Shown here piece by piece: positions 33,589-42,372 of a stretch of DNA of 64,000 bases; position 1 is the stretch's first letter; each line of letters starts with the position of its first letter. The position numbers were made by a program, and so were the translations under genes. Under the pieces are notes generated by a model that worked only from the letters and a program-made list of their open reading frames with translations, did no database searches and was not told the DNA's origin. Origin of the DNA: DATFDN01 sp963767645 (GTDB lineage Bacteria > Pseudomonadota > Alphaproteobacteria > Acetobacterales > Acetobacteraceae); the NCBI GenBank assembly GCA_963767645.1, contig CAVYEW010000004.1, forward strand, positions 186,001 through 250,000, given 5' to 3'.

Positions 33589-34587
33589 ATGTCTCGTCGC
33601 ATGATTGATCCGTTCGGTCGGCCCATCAGCTATTTGCGCGTGTCGGTCACTGACCGGTGCGATCTCCGGTGCGTGTACTGCATGGCGGAGGAGATGACGT
33701 TTCTCCCCAAACGAGACCTGCTGACGCTTGAGGAGCTGGAGCGGGTCTGTGCCGCCTTCATCCGGTTAGGGACCCGCAAGCTGCGTCTGACCGGGGGCGA
33801 GCCGTTGGTCCGCCGCGACGTGATGAGATTGGTCGAGCGGCTCGGCCGGCGTCTGGGCGCGGACCTCGACGAGCTTACGCTCACCACCAACGGCACGCAG
33901 CTCGCCCGCTACGCGGAAGACCTCTACAAGACCGGCATGCGACGGGTGAACGTGTCGCTCGACACGCTGGACCCGGCGACATTCACCGCCATGACCCGTC
34001 GGGGCCGCATCGAGCAGGTGCTGGAGGGCATCTTCGCCGCCAAGCAGGCCGGGCTCGCGATCAAGATCAACGCTGTGGCAATGCGCGGCGTGAACGAGGA
34101 CGATTTCGATGCCATGATCGCATGGTGCGGGCGGCATGGCTTCGACCTCTGCCTGATCGAGACCATGCCGCTCGGCGAGATCACGGAAGACCGGACAGAC
34201 CAGTACCTGCCCCTCTCGATCGTGCGCGGTCGCCTGCGCCGGCGCTGGACGCTGACCGAAACCGAGTACCGCACCGGCGGTCCGGCGCGCTACTTCGACG
34301 TTGCGGAGACCGGGCGGCGCATCGGCTTCATCACTCCGATGACGCACAATTTCTGTGAGAGCTGCAACCGGGTGCGGCTCACCTGCACCGGAACCTTGTT
34401 CATGTGCCTCGGCCAGGATGATCAGGCGGATCTGCGGGCCGTGCTGCGCGACGGCGCCGACGATGCCGCGCTGGACGCGGCGATACGCGCCGCCATCGCC
34501 CGCAAGCCTAAGGGACATGATTTCGTGATCGACCGCCGCCAGGATCGGCCTGCCGTTGCGCGGCACATGAGCGTGACGGGGGGCTAG
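33589..34587 (+). CDS. moaA: GTP 3',8-cyclase MoaA (molybdenum cofactor biosynthesis)
   Basis: 332 residues. Radical SAM CxxxCxxC (CDLRCVYC), the GTP-binding LRLTGGEPLVRRD, the second iron-sulphur cluster (FCESCNRVRLTCTG, with a further Cys in LFMCLG) and the conserved C-terminal Gly-Gly are all present. It makes 3',8-cyclo-GTP, the first step of molybdopterin synthesis. Start at the ATG of MSRRMIDPFGR; a second ATG lies 4 codons on. It lies 53 bases behind the DUF3553 gene. Molybdoenzyme genes are not in the window, but a ModE-like regulator is. Confidence 0.97.
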   Translation: MSRRMIDPFGRPISYLRVSVTDRCDLRCVYCMAEEMTFLPKRDLLTLEELERVCAAFIRLGTRKLRLTGGEPLVRRDVMRLVERLGRRLGADLDELTLTTNGTQLARYAEDLYKTGMRRVNVSLDTLDPATFTAMTRRGRIEQVLEGIFAAKQAGLAIKINAVAMRGVNEDDFDAMIAWCGRHGFDLCLIETMPLGEITEDRTDQYLPLSIVRGRLRRRWTLTETEYRTGGPARYFDVAETGRRIGFITPMTHNFCESCNRVRLTCTGTLFMCLGQDDQADLRAVLRDGADDAALDAAIRAAIARKPKGHDFVIDRRQDRPAVARHMSVTGG

Positions 34588-34612
34588 AGCGGTCGTCCCC
34601 ACCCTGTGGATA

Positions 34613-35377
34613 TCACCCGCTGTTCGCGTGACGCGTGCCATGCCCCCACCCGCCGGCATGGCGCGCTCGGGGGATTTGCCGCTGCGCGGGCGCCTCGGCC
34701 ACCTGCTCGTCCCGGTCGAGACCGCGCAGGTCGCTCGGAGCCGGATTGAGCGGGGGCAGCGGCGCCGGCTGCCAATCGGCGGCGATCAGCCGTCCGCTGT
34801 CGCGGCGGGCGTAGATGAAGCCGTAGGTCGGGTAGATGCTGCCGAACCTGTCGCTCTGGCCCAGAGCGACCCGCACCGCCGTCCAGTCATTGCGCTCGGA
34901 GACGTCCACCACCGGCACCCGGCGGGTGACGCCCCGCCCGGTCGGCCAGTTGGACTGGTCGATCTCGATCATTCGCGGGTTGAGCACCCGGCTGACCACG
35001 GCGACATGCCCGAGGTGCATGTGACGATTGGACTGGAATACCAGCACGCCGCCCGCCTCCGGCAGGCTGCCCCGCTCATAGAGGCCGGCGGCATTCGCCC
35101 ACCACTGCCAGGCATTGCCGGCCACCTTGACGGCGGAATGGCCGCGGACATACGGCACGCAGGACATCACGCCTGCTCGGGCGCCGCGGAAGCGCGTCGG
35201 GCGCGCGAACAGGGTGAACTCGGTCGGATGGGACAGCGCCGAGGTGCTCGCGCCATAGGAGACGGAAGGCGGACGGCGCTGCGATCCAGTGTCGGCCGAC
35301 GCCGGCCCGGCGCTGAGGCCGAGTGCGATGGAATACCACAACAACAACACCTTGCCGCCGGTTGCCCATGCGCGCAT
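34613..35377 (-). CDS. Secreted CHAP-domain peptidoglycan amidase
   Basis: 254 residues with an N-terminal signal-type hydrophobic segment (VLLLWYSIALGLSAGPASA). The CHAP catalytic Cys (SCVPYVRGHSAVKV, residue 73) and His (HLGHVAVVSRV, residue 124) are in the right order and spacing for Cys-His amidohydrolases that cut peptidoglycan. The C-terminal tail is low-complexity and may be disordered. Convergent with moaA, with only 25 bases between them. Confidence 0.88.
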   Translation of the reverse strand: MRAWATGGKVLLLWYSIALGLSAGPASADTGSQRRPPSVSYGASTSALSHPTEFTLFARPTRFRGARAGVMSCVPYVRGHSAVKVAGNAWQWWANAAGLYERGSLPEAGGVLVFQSNRHMHLGHVAVVSRVLNPRMIEIDQSNWPTGRGVTRRVPVVDVSERNDWTAVRVALGQSDRFGSIYPTYGFIYARRDSGRLIAADWQPAPLPPLNPAPSDLRGLDRDEQVAEAPAQRQIPRARHAGGWGHGTRHANSG

Positions 35378-35555
35378 CCGCTCAGCTCCCCTTCTTTGGC
35401 TCGCCCTCCGGTTGATTTGCGGTACGCGCCGGCCGGTACGGGGACAAGGCGGTGTGCGAAGTTTGTGCGCTAGGCCGTTGCAGTTTCTCGGGAGAGGGCT
35501 GTGGATAACCCTACAGGGACCGAAAATGATCCTATTAAAAGGCAGGCGAACGAGC

Positions 35556-35576
35556 GGCGCGGGAATGTCCCGCGCC
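35556..35576 (-). terminator. Candidate hairpin terminator behind ridA
   Basis: Perfect 9-bp stem GGCGCGGGA/TCCCGCGCC with a 3-base loop, 14 bp past the ridA stop. Only a weak T run follows after about 15 bases, so it may instead be a 3'-end stabilising hairpin. Confidence 0.5.
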
Positions 35577-35589
35577 CGAATCGCCTAGG

Positions 35590-35940
35590 CTACTTGCACG
35601 CCGTCACCATGATCTCGACCAGCAGGCGCGGGTCGGCGAGATCGGCCTGAACGCAGGCGCGCACCGGCGCGCCTTGCGGCGGGAGCCAAGCGGTCCAAAC
35701 CTCGTTCATCGCCTCCCGGTCGCGAATGTCCTTGACCCAGATCTGGGCCTGCAACAGACGCGTCTTATCGGTGCCGTGCGTTTCGAGGAGCTGGTCGATC
35801 TGCTCCAGGATATCCGTGGTCTGGCGCTTGACGTCGGCGCCCGCGTCGCGCGCCGTGACGCCCGGAAGATAGACGAAGCCGTGGTATTCGACGGCTTTGG
35901 AAAGGATCTTGTTGGGCTCGGTGCGGATGATCTTGCTCAC
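35590..35940 (-). CDS. ridA: RidA family protein
   Basis: 116 residues of the YjgF/YER057c/UK114 fold: GFVYLPGVTA, ILEQIDQLLETHGTDKTRLLQAQIWVKD, and RACVQADLADPRLLVEIMVTA with the conserved Arg of the active cleft. Members deaminate reactive enamine or imine intermediates, chiefly those made by PLP enzymes. Predicted cytoplasmic. Whether it is true RidA or a related RutC-like subgroup cannot be told from this alone. Confidence 0.92.
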   Translation of the reverse strand: MSKIIRTEPNKILSKAVEYHGFVYLPGVTARDAGADVKRQTTDILEQIDQLLETHGTDKTRLLQAQIWVKDIRDREAMNEVWTAWLPPQGAPVRACVQADLADPRLLVEIMVTACK

Positions 35941-36054
35941 GGACGCCTCTATGATATTGTGGAATGGATTTCACTGGACAGGGTGCATGGCTCTGATTCG
36001 AATTGGTTTTGCGACGACCTGTCGAATTGAAGCTCGTGGAGCCTGAGCCATGCC

Positions 36055-36880
36055 GTTCAGCTACCGTACTTGGCCAACTCATGCGCGAGGTTTCGCGGAG
36101 CGTCTTTGGCAAAGCGGTGTCGGACGCGCGAAGTGGGGGCTGAGCGAGTGGCACATCTCGTCACCTTGATCGCCGCGCAGATGGCGGGTGCCGTCGCTTC
36201 GCGATCTGGTGCATCTGTCGGACATCACCAAGCGCTCTGGCACCTGGGAGTGGGCCGTGCGGCGTGCGACACTGGGGACGCAATGCCTCGTCGACTGCGC
36301 CGTCGAGGCGGTGGCGGCCCACCTGTCCACCAGGGCGCGCCGCGCCGACCGGGGCGCGACGCGCGCGCCGACGACGCGACGCGCCCACGCGGCCAGAGGG
36401 CGCGAGGGGCGTAGACGCGCGACAAGCGCACGCGGCGACCGGCCGCAGCGACCACCGCCGGGGCACGCGTCGCGCGCAACGACAGCACCAGGCCAAGGCG
36501 CCGCCGAACAAGGCGCACCTACGTCCGACCGGCACACGCCACGCGCGGGCCCGCAGGCGCAGGCGCCGGCGTGACGCGGCGAAGGCAACACCCCGGCGTC
36601 GCGCTGCGCGCCGTCGCCCCAAGGCCGCACCCACACTGCGGGACGACAGCGCCGCGCCCGAGCGCTCGCCCCCACGCCGCAACCATATCAAGGTCGGGTC
36701 CGGCGCTCAGGGTGCGGATCAGCACCGGCCGCGAGTGATCTGGTCAGCACGACTGAGAGCGCCCGCCACCGAGAGCGCCGATCTCTACAAAGAGCGCTGG
36801 GACATCGAACTGTCCAAATGGGTCAAGCAGAACTCGGCTGCAGCACTTATCGGAGCAGCGCAATGCAGTCAATGAAGGTT
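36055..36880 (+). pseudogene. Decayed IS4-type transposase gene
   Basis: Pieces of a transposase lie in successive frames: TVLGQLMREVSRSVFGKAVSDA near 36,065, VAHLVTLIAAQMAG near 36,150, SLRDLVHLSDITKRSGTWEW from 36,192, and ESADLYKERWDIELSKWVKQN at 36,771-36,833. These match the start and the YxxxWxIExxxKWxKQ motif of IS4-family transposases. The middle is unrecognisable and unusually poor in T. The surrounding gap of 1.1 kb (35941-37081) holds nothing else that I can support. Confidence 0.72.
36331..36660. other. T-depleted, about 81 percent GC tract
   Basis: By hand count this 330-base stretch has 9 T and 55 A on the plus strand, the rest G and C. It lies exactly in the middle of the IS4-type relic. 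It is not a simple tandem repeat. Confidence 0.75.
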
Positions 36881-37081
36881 CAAGATAATGCATGTGGTGG
36901 CGCGAAGTGGTGGTGAAAGCATGGAACAGGGCTGTGATGGTGGAGCAAGCAGGTGCGGAGCAGAAGAGCAAAGGGAGGGGGGGGCCTTGGATGCGGACCG
37001 CCGCTTCTAGGCACCGCGCGCCGGCGCCGGCAAGGGCAGGGCCGAAACGACGGCGGATGAAGTAGCGGACGCTCGTCGGGA

Positions 37082-37480
37082 TCAGCCGGCGGCTGGCGCC
37101 GGCACGTCGCGAGGATGTCCGTCGTTGTCGATCGCCACGAAGGTGAATAGGCCCTCCGTGACCTTCTCGGCCCGGTCTTCCGCGCGGCCGCGCGTCCAGG
37201 TCTCGATCCTGACCTTGATGGAACTCTCGCCGACCTCGACGATCGAGCAGTAGCAGCTCACCTCGTCGCCAACCGAGACCGGGCGCAGGAAGCGCATGGC
37301 TTCGATCCCCACCGTGGCCACCCGGCCTTGGGCGCGCCGTCCGGCCACGGTGCCCCCGGCGAGGTCCATCTGCGACAACGTCCAGCCGCCAAAAATGTCG
37401 CCGCCCGCATTCGCATCCCGCGGCATCGCGATCCTGCGCAGGTGCGGCCCGCCGGGAATCTCGGGGAGCTGATCCGCCAT
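37082..37480 (-). CDS. Hotdog-fold acyl-CoA thioesterase
   Basis: 132 residues. AMPRDANAGGDIFGGWTLSQMDLAGGTVA is the conserved N-terminal block of YciA/BFIT-type thioesterases, and VSVGDEVSCYCSIVEVG and VKVRIETW-type strands follow. These cytoplasmic enzymes hydrolyse acyl-CoAs. The ATG at MADQLPEIPG is chosen since upstream sequence in frame shows no homology. A two-base gap separates it from the small gene upstream, so they are likely cotranscribed. Confidence 0.92.
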   Translation of the reverse strand: MADQLPEIPGGPHLRRIAMPRDANAGGDIFGGWTLSQMDLAGGTVAGRRAQGRVATVGIEAMRFLRPVSVGDEVSCYCSIVEVGESSIKVRIETWTRGRAEDRAEKVTEGLFTFVAIDNDGHPRDVPAPAAG

Positions 37481-37481
37481 G

Positions 37482-37697
37482 CTACGTGGGACGGGAAGGC
37501 TTGGGCGCCTGGCGGGCGATCCTGAGCCCTTCCTCGTCATGGCCCTGCCCGGCTTCGTCGTCGGTGCCGAGAGGCGACATGGCCGGATCTTCGACGCCAA
37601 CCTTGTCTCTGGTCTTGCCGGAATCGATCTTGGATCGCAGCCGCTCGGCCTGCGAGGTCTGCGACGCGGTGGGAGTGCTGGGTCGCTTGTCAGACAT
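37482..37697 (-). CDS. Small conserved protein of unknown function
   Basis: 71 residues (MSDKRPSTPTASQTSQAERL...). RSKIDSGKTRDKVGVEDPAMSPLGTDDEAGQ resembles a family of small alphaproteobacterial proteins with the motif GDKV...DPAxxPLGTDDEA. No enzymatic motif; probably disordered. It sits between gdhA-like and thioesterase genes on the same strand. Confidence 0.75.
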   Translation of the reverse strand: MSDKRPSTPTASQTSQAERLRSKIDSGKTRDKVGVEDPAMSPLGTDDEAGQGHDEEGLRIARQAPKPSRPT

Positions 37698-37769
37698 CGA
37701 TTGCTCCTGTGCCAGCTCGGCCCCAACGCCGCCGAAACGCCGCCGCGCCAGCCTCGTTGCCACCGGAAA

Positions 37770-39035
37770 TCAGGGAAACAATCCGCGCACCTGCTTGGCG
37801 TTGCGTACCTTGTCCACGCCGATCGCCATGGCCGCTGTCCGATGCGCGATCTTGTCCCGATCGGCCCGGGCCATGACCTCGGCGAAGGCGCGGTCGAGGA
37901 CATGATAGAGCCGGCTCATGACCTCCGGTTCGTCCCAGAAGAACTGCTGCAGGTCCTGCACCCACTCGAAGTAGCTGACCACGACGCCGCCGGCATTGCA
38001 GAGTATGTCGGGAATGACGAAGATCTCCGGCCGCTGCGCCAGCACCTCGTCGGCGTCCGGCGTGGTCGGTCCGTTCGCGCCTTCGGCCAGCACCCGACAG
38101 CGCAGTCTTGCCGCGACGGCGGCATCGATCACGCGCTCCATCGCCGCCGGCACCAGGATATCGCATTCTTGGGTCAGCAGCGCCGCCGGATCGGCGGCGA
38201 GTTCGTTGGAGAACCCGGCCAGCGTGCCCTTGGCGACCGTGTGGCGCACCAGCCCGGCCACATCCAGCCCCTTGGGGTCGAAGTAGCACGAGGTGTGGTC
38301 GGAGACGCCGATTACCTTCACCCCCCGTTCGGCGAGGGCCTGGGCGGCGACGCTGCCGACATTGCCGAACCCCTGCACGATCGCGGTCGCGCCCATCGCT
38401 TCCAGGCCGATCCGCGCCAGCGCGCGGTCCACCAGATGCGCAACGCCGCGCCCGGTGGCGTCGCGTCGTCCTTGCGTCCCGCCACAGGCGACCGGCTTGC
38501 CGGTGACGATCTCGGTCACGGTCTTGCCCTGGTACATGGAGTAGGTATCCATGAACCAGGCCATCACCTGCTCGTTGGTGCCCATGTCGGGCGCCATCAC
38601 GTCGGTATGCGGCCCGACGAAGGGGATCATCTCCTGCATGTAGCGGCGCGAGAGCAATTCCAGCTCATGGCGGGTGAGCGCGTAGGGATCGACGGTGATC
38701 CCGCCCTTCGCCCCGCCATAGGGCAGCCCCGCGAGGGCGCATTTCCAGCTCATCCAGATCGCCAGCGCCGCCACCTCGCCGAGATCGAGTTTCGGGGAGT
38801 AGCGCGTTCCTCCCTTGGTCGGACCGAGGGTGAGGTGGTGCTGCACGCGGAAGCCGTGGAACACGGCCAGACGTCCGTCCTCGCGATGGATCGGGCAGGC
38901 GACGGTGACGGCGCGCTTGGGAAACAGCAGACGGTCGCGGTGGTCGAGGGGAATTTCGAGATAGTCGGCGATCACATGGAACTGGGTGCGGGCCATCTCG
39001 AATACCGGGCCCGTGTAGATCGTCATGAGGATCAC
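37770..39035 (-). CDS. Glu/Leu/Phe/Val dehydrogenase (glutamate dehydrogenase)
   Basis: 421 residues, the length of hexameric GDH-I/II type enzymes. PTKGGTRYSPKLDLGEVAALA, the catalytic Lys in PYGGAKGGI, DVMAPDMGTNEQVMAW and the NAD(P) loop VQGFGNVGS are all present. It interconverts glutamate and 2-oxoglutarate plus ammonia; NAD or NADP use is not evident. An ATG three codons on is an alternative start. Divergent from ahcY with 132 bases between them. Confidence 0.95.
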   Translation of the reverse strand: MILMTIYTGPVFEMARTQFHVIADYLEIPLDHRDRLLFPKRAVTVACPIHREDGRLAVFHGFRVQHHLTLGPTKGGTRYSPKLDLGEVAALAIWMSWKCALAGLPYGGAKGGITVDPYALTRHELELLSRRYMQEMIPFVGPHTDVMAPDMGTNEQVMAWFMDTYSMYQGKTVTEIVTGKPVACGGTQGRRDATGRGVAHLVDRALARIGLEAMGATAIVQGFGNVGSVAAQALAERGVKVIGVSDHTSCYFDPKGLDVAGLVRHTVAKGTLAGFSNELAADPAALLTQECDILVPAAMERVIDAAVAARLRCRVLAEGANGPTTPDADEVLAQRPEIFVIPDILCNAGGVVVSYFEWVQDLQQFFWDEPEVMSRLYHVLDRAFAEVMARADRDKIAHRTAAMAIGVDKVRNAKQVRGLFP

Positions 39036-39167
39036 TCCGTTCCGACCGCCGCCTGAATTCTGAGGCGCCCGGCCGGCGGCTCAAGCCCAAGGGCGATCAG
39101 GCCTGCGTGCCCATTGCGCCCGGCATCCGGGCTTCCTATAGGTCCGCCACCCATTCAGGAGCGCGTG

Positions 39168-40481
39168 ATGGCCGACCGGATTGCGACCGAGGATTACAAG
39201 GTGAAGGACATCTCGCTCGCCGAATGGGGCCGCAAGGAGGTCTCCATGGCCGAGGACGAGATGCCCGGCCTGATGGCGGTGCGCAGCGAGTACGGCGCGG
39301 CCAATCCGCTCAAGGGCGCGCGCATCGCCGGGTGCTTGCACATGACGGTGCAGACGGCGGTGCTGATCGAGACCTTGACCGCGCTGGGCGCGACCGTGCG
39401 CTGGTCGTCGTGCAACATCTTCTCGACCCAGGACCACGGTGCCGCCGCCGCCGCTGCTGCCGGCATCCCGGTCTTCGCCTGGAAGGGGATGAGCGAGGAC
39501 GAGTTCTGGTGGTGCATCGAGCAGACGGTGCGCGGCCCGGACGGCTGGACGCCGAACCTGATCCTGGACGATGGCGGCGACCTTACCAAGCTGATGCACG
39601 ACAAGTATCCGGAGATGCTGGCCGACGTGCGCGGCCTGTCGGAGGAGACCACCACCGGCGTGCATCGGCTGCGCGACATGGAGCGCGACGGCACGCTGCT
39701 TGTGCCGGCGATCAACGTCAACGACAGCGTCACCAAATCGAAGTTCGACAACCTCTACGGCGTTCGGGAATCGTTGGTGGATGGCATCCGCCGCGGCACC
39801 GACGTGATGATGTCCGGCAAGGTCGCGGTGGTGAACGGCTTCGGCGACGTCGGCAAGGGGTCGGCCGCCAGCCTGCGCAACGCCGGCTGCCGGGTGATGG
39901 TGACGGAGATCGACCCGATCTGCGCCCTGCAGGCGGCGATGGAGGGCTACGAGGTCGTCACCATGGATGATGCCGCGCCGGTGGGCGACATCTTCGTCAC
40001 CGCCACCGGCAACGTGGATGTCATCACGCTGGATCACATGCGGCGCATGAAGCACCGCGCCATCGTCTGCAATATCGGCCATTTCGACTCCGAGATCCAG
40101 ATCGAGAGCCTGCGCAACTATCGCTGGGAGAACGTCAAGCCGCAGGTGGACGAGGTGGTGTTTCCCGACAACAAGCGGCTGATCGTGCTGTCCGAGGGCC
40201 GGCTAGTAAATCTCGGCAACGCCACCGGGCACCCGAGCTTCGTGATGAGCGCGTCGTTCACCAACCAAGTGCTGGCGCAGATCGAGCTGTTCACCGCACC
40301 GGCGGGCACCTACGAGCGCAAGGTGTACACGCTGCCGAAGGCGCTGGACGAGAAGGTGGCGGCGCTGCATCTCGCCAAAGTCGGCGCGAAGCTGACCCGG
40401 CTGACGCCGGCCCAGGCCGAATACATCGGCGTGCCGCCGAGCGGGCCATTCAAGCACGAGCTGTATCGGGTACTGACCTAG
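39168..40481 (+). CDS. ahcY: S-adenosylhomocysteine hydrolase
   Basis: 437 residues. HMTVQTAVLIETLTALGA, SCNIFSTQDHGAAA, NVNDSVTKSKFDNLYGVRESLVDGI and the NAD-binding NGFGDVGKGSAASL are intact, as is the C-terminal FKHELYRVL. It splits SAH into adenosine and homocysteine, relieving product inhibition of methyltransferases. Start ATG follows CAGGAGCG. I looked for an SAH riboswitch in the 130-base leader and did not find one. Confidence 0.98.
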   Translation: MADRIATEDYKVKDISLAEWGRKEVSMAEDEMPGLMAVRSEYGAANPLKGARIAGCLHMTVQTAVLIETLTALGATVRWSSCNIFSTQDHGAAAAAAAGIPVFAWKGMSEDEFWWCIEQTVRGPDGWTPNLILDDGGDLTKLMHDKYPEMLADVRGLSEETTTGVHRLRDMERDGTLLVPAINVNDSVTKSKFDNLYGVRESLVDGIRRGTDVMMSGKVAVVNGFGDVGKGSAASLRNAGCRVMVTEIDPICALQAAMEGYEVVTMDDAAPVGDIFVTATGNVDVITLDHMRRMKHRAIVCNIGHFDSEIQIESLRNYRWENVKPQVDEVVFPDNKRLIVLSEGRLVNLGNATGHPSFVMSASFTNQVLAQIELFTAPAGTYERKVYTLPKALDEKVAALHLAKVGAKLTRLTPAQAEYIGVPPSGPFKHELYRVLT

Positions 40482-40508
40482 GCCTCACCCAACCCTCTCC
40501 GAAAGCGG

Positions 40509-40585
40509 GGATGTGGGGGGGTGGGAGGGGGGGGGGGGGGGAGAGAGAGGGGTGGGGGAGGGGGGGGAGAGGGGTGGGATTGTGG
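40509..40585. repeat. Poly-G / G-rich low-complexity tract
   Basis: A nearly pure G stretch with short A and T interruptions, including a run of 15 G at 40527-40541 and many GGGG blocks that could form quadruplexes. It follows a CCCTCTCCGAAAGCGGGG hairpin just behind ahcY and precedes the ISAs1 relic. Long homopolymers of this kind are also prone to sequencing error. Confidence 0.8.
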
Positions 40586-40619
40586 GAGGTGGCAGGCGGG
40601 GAGTGGTGGCCTGGACGGA

Positions 40620-41330
40620 GTCTCGCGGGGAGAGCGGGCAAGGCACGCGCTGCATCTGGTCACGCTGGGCCACCGATCAGCGCTGGTGCTGGCCGCAGCA
40701 CGCCCAGGACGCAGCGAGGTCACCGCCGCCTAGCCCTGGTGGCCCTGCTGGACCTGCAGGCCACCACCGTAACCGCCGATGCCCTGCACAGCACACGCAA
40801 GATGGCCCGGGCGATCCGCCAGCAGGGGGGCGACTACGTGCTGGCGCTCAAAGGCAATCGCGGACCGCTCTACCAGCAGGCCAAGGACCTGCTGGCCGGT
40901 GTCGCCGCGGGCGCCACCGAGGGCACCGAAAAGCCCCTACATGGCAGGCGCGAGCGGCGCCAGGCGGCCGTGATGGCGAGCCGGCGGACTGGCCCCAACG
41001 CTTCCACTTCGCCAGCCTCGCCGCCGTGGCACGGATCGACAGCCTCCGCCAGACCGGCCAAACCGAGCAGCGGCAGAGCCGCTACTTCGTCCTCTCGCGC
41101 GTGCTCCCCGCCACCGAGGCGCTGCGCATCGTGCGCGCGCATTGGAGCATCGAAAACCAGCAGCATTGGCTGCTCGACGTGGGCCGACGAAGACCGCGCC
41201 CGCACCCGCAAAGACCACGGCGCAGAAAACCTTGCCCTGCTGCGCCGCCTCGCCCTCAACCTCCTCCAGTCCAACACCTACAAAGACTCCATCCGGCGCA
41301 AAATCAAACGCGCGGATGGGAGATGTAATT
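40620..41330 (+). pseudogene. Decayed ISAs1-family transposase gene
   Basis: Transposase blocks occur in different frames: ALVALLDLQATTVTADALHSTRKMARAIRQQGGDYVLALKGNRGPLY near 40,735-40,875, then ADWPQRFHFASLAAVARIDSLRQ and LPATEALRIVRAHWSIENQQHWLLDV, then GAENLALLRRLALNLLQSN at the end. These are the ISAs1 core motifs (DALH, GGDYVLALKGN, HWxIENxLHWxLDV). The 5' third and several frames are lost, so it is inactive. Confidence 0.85.
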
Positions 41331-41340
41331 TCTGATGAGC

Positions 41341-41724
41341 CAAATGGATAACCTCCCGAAAGCGGGAGAGGGGGCGCTGAACGCACGGACTGCCAGCCAA
41401 TACCCCTCGGCAGTGAATGGACAACGCTTCCGAAGGATTGCCTCGAATTTCGGCAACTATGGGAATCGCCAGCCTTGATGCGAACGGGCTATCGGCTGCC
41501 TTGGGGGGTGGCCCCTTTCGGAGCTGGGATAGTCGTCGATGAAGCCCCGCATTGAAATTGACCCGTTGCCTTACCCCGTCATGGCCGTGCTTGTCACGGC
41601 CATCCACGCCTTCACGGCGGCACAGAAAGGCATGGATGCTCGCGACAAGCGCGAGCATCTCGAGGCGAGAGAAGGTCAATGTCGGATGGGTTGGCATGAC
41701 CACTTTCAAGCACACGTAAACTCA
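41341..41724. other. Repeat-rich spacer between the ISAs1 relic and cofC
   Basis: No supported gene. It holds one REP-like hairpin (CTCCCGAAAGCGGGAG, near 41357-41372) and a double-hairpin element further right. Short frames here mirror peptides typical of interspersed palindromic repeats (MDARDKREH, VDGRDKHGHD), not proteins. Confidence 0.65.
41575..41665. repeat. Interspersed double-hairpin element
   Basis: ATGGCCGTG/CACGGCCAT (41581-41603) and GATGCTCGC/GCGAGCATC (41635-41659) form two perfect 9-bp stems. The translated pattern around them is that of dispersed palindromic repeats common in Rhizobiales and Acetobacteraceae genomes. Confidence 0.65.
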
Positions 41725-42372
41725 TCACATCAGAAAGGACCGTAGCAATACCCTCGCCCGGGTCCTCTGTCTCGGCGCCGCTTGCAACAAAGCGCGCGCG
41801 TCCTCCGGATTGTCGATGTCGAGACCGATTCCGGGCAGGCGCAAGACGCTTGGTTCCAGCCCGCGACACCGCGCCTCCGCGAGATGGGGGAGGAAACTGT
41901 CATCCCCGAAGCGCAGCGCCATCAGGTCCGGCGGCGAGAGCAGGACCGCATTCGAGCCGCGCTCGTCATGGGCGGAGACAATGGTGAAGGCCGGCGCGGG
42001 GCGGTGTGCTTCCAGCAACGTCGCGACCTCCTCTGCCGTGACCAGGGGAATGTCGCCGGGGCAGGCTAGCATGGCCGCCGCGCCCTCGTTCGCCAGGATT
42101 CGAGCCATCGCGGCAACCGCGCCGGTATGTCCCGCGCGCGCATCCTCGTCGATGACGCGAGCGCCATAGGCGCGGGCGAGCGCGGCAGCCTCGGGATCGA
42201 CCGTGTTGACCACGATCCCGGCCAGCTTCGCGGCGGCCAGTGCCGCCAATACGTCCTGAAGCATGGCCGCGGCGAGCGCCCGGCGCTGGCCAGGCGTCAG
42301 CAGGGGAGCCAGGCGCTGTTTGGCGCCGGCGAACTCCTTCACCGGGACGGCGGCCCACACCCCTCCGCTCAT
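41725..42372 (-). CDS. cofC: 2-phospho-L-lactate (or phosphoenolpyruvate) guanylyltransferase CofC/FbiD
   Basis: 215 residues. VPVKEFAGAKQRLAPLLTPGQRRALAAAMLQDVL, ACPGDIPLVTAEEV and GLDIDNPEDARALL match CofC/FbiD. It activates the phospholactate or PEP moiety with GTP in coenzyme F420 synthesis. The start overlaps cofD (ATGA). Last gene of the F420 operon. Bacterial enzymes of this family often use PEP; this cannot be settled here. Confidence 0.93.
   Translation of the reverse strand: MSGGVWAAVPVKEFAGAKQRLAPLLTPGQRRALAAAMLQDVLAALAAAKLAGIVVNTVDPEAAALARAYGARVIDEDARAGHTGAVAAMARILANEGAAAMLACPGDIPLVTAEEVATLLEAHRPAPAFTIVSAHDERGSNAVLLSPPDLMALRFGDDSFLPHLAEARCRGLEPSVLRLPGIGLDIDNPEDARALLQAAPRQRTRARVLLRSFLM

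Noticed and set aside
36331..36660. Diversity-generating retroelement target
   Set aside because: No reverse transcriptase, no template repeat; the bias is loss of T, and the host gene is a decayed transposase.
39036..39167. SAH riboswitch before ahcY
   Set aside because: The leader is short and I could not find the conserved core or a matching fold; a covariance-model scan (Infernal, Rfam SAH family) would settle it.
40478..40723. Proline-rich protein on the minus strand behind ahcY
   Set aside because: It is only the translation of the poly-G tract.
41539..41745. Small protein of 68 codons
   Set aside because: The sequence lies within a double-hairpin interspersed repeat; the peptide is the repeat read in one frame.
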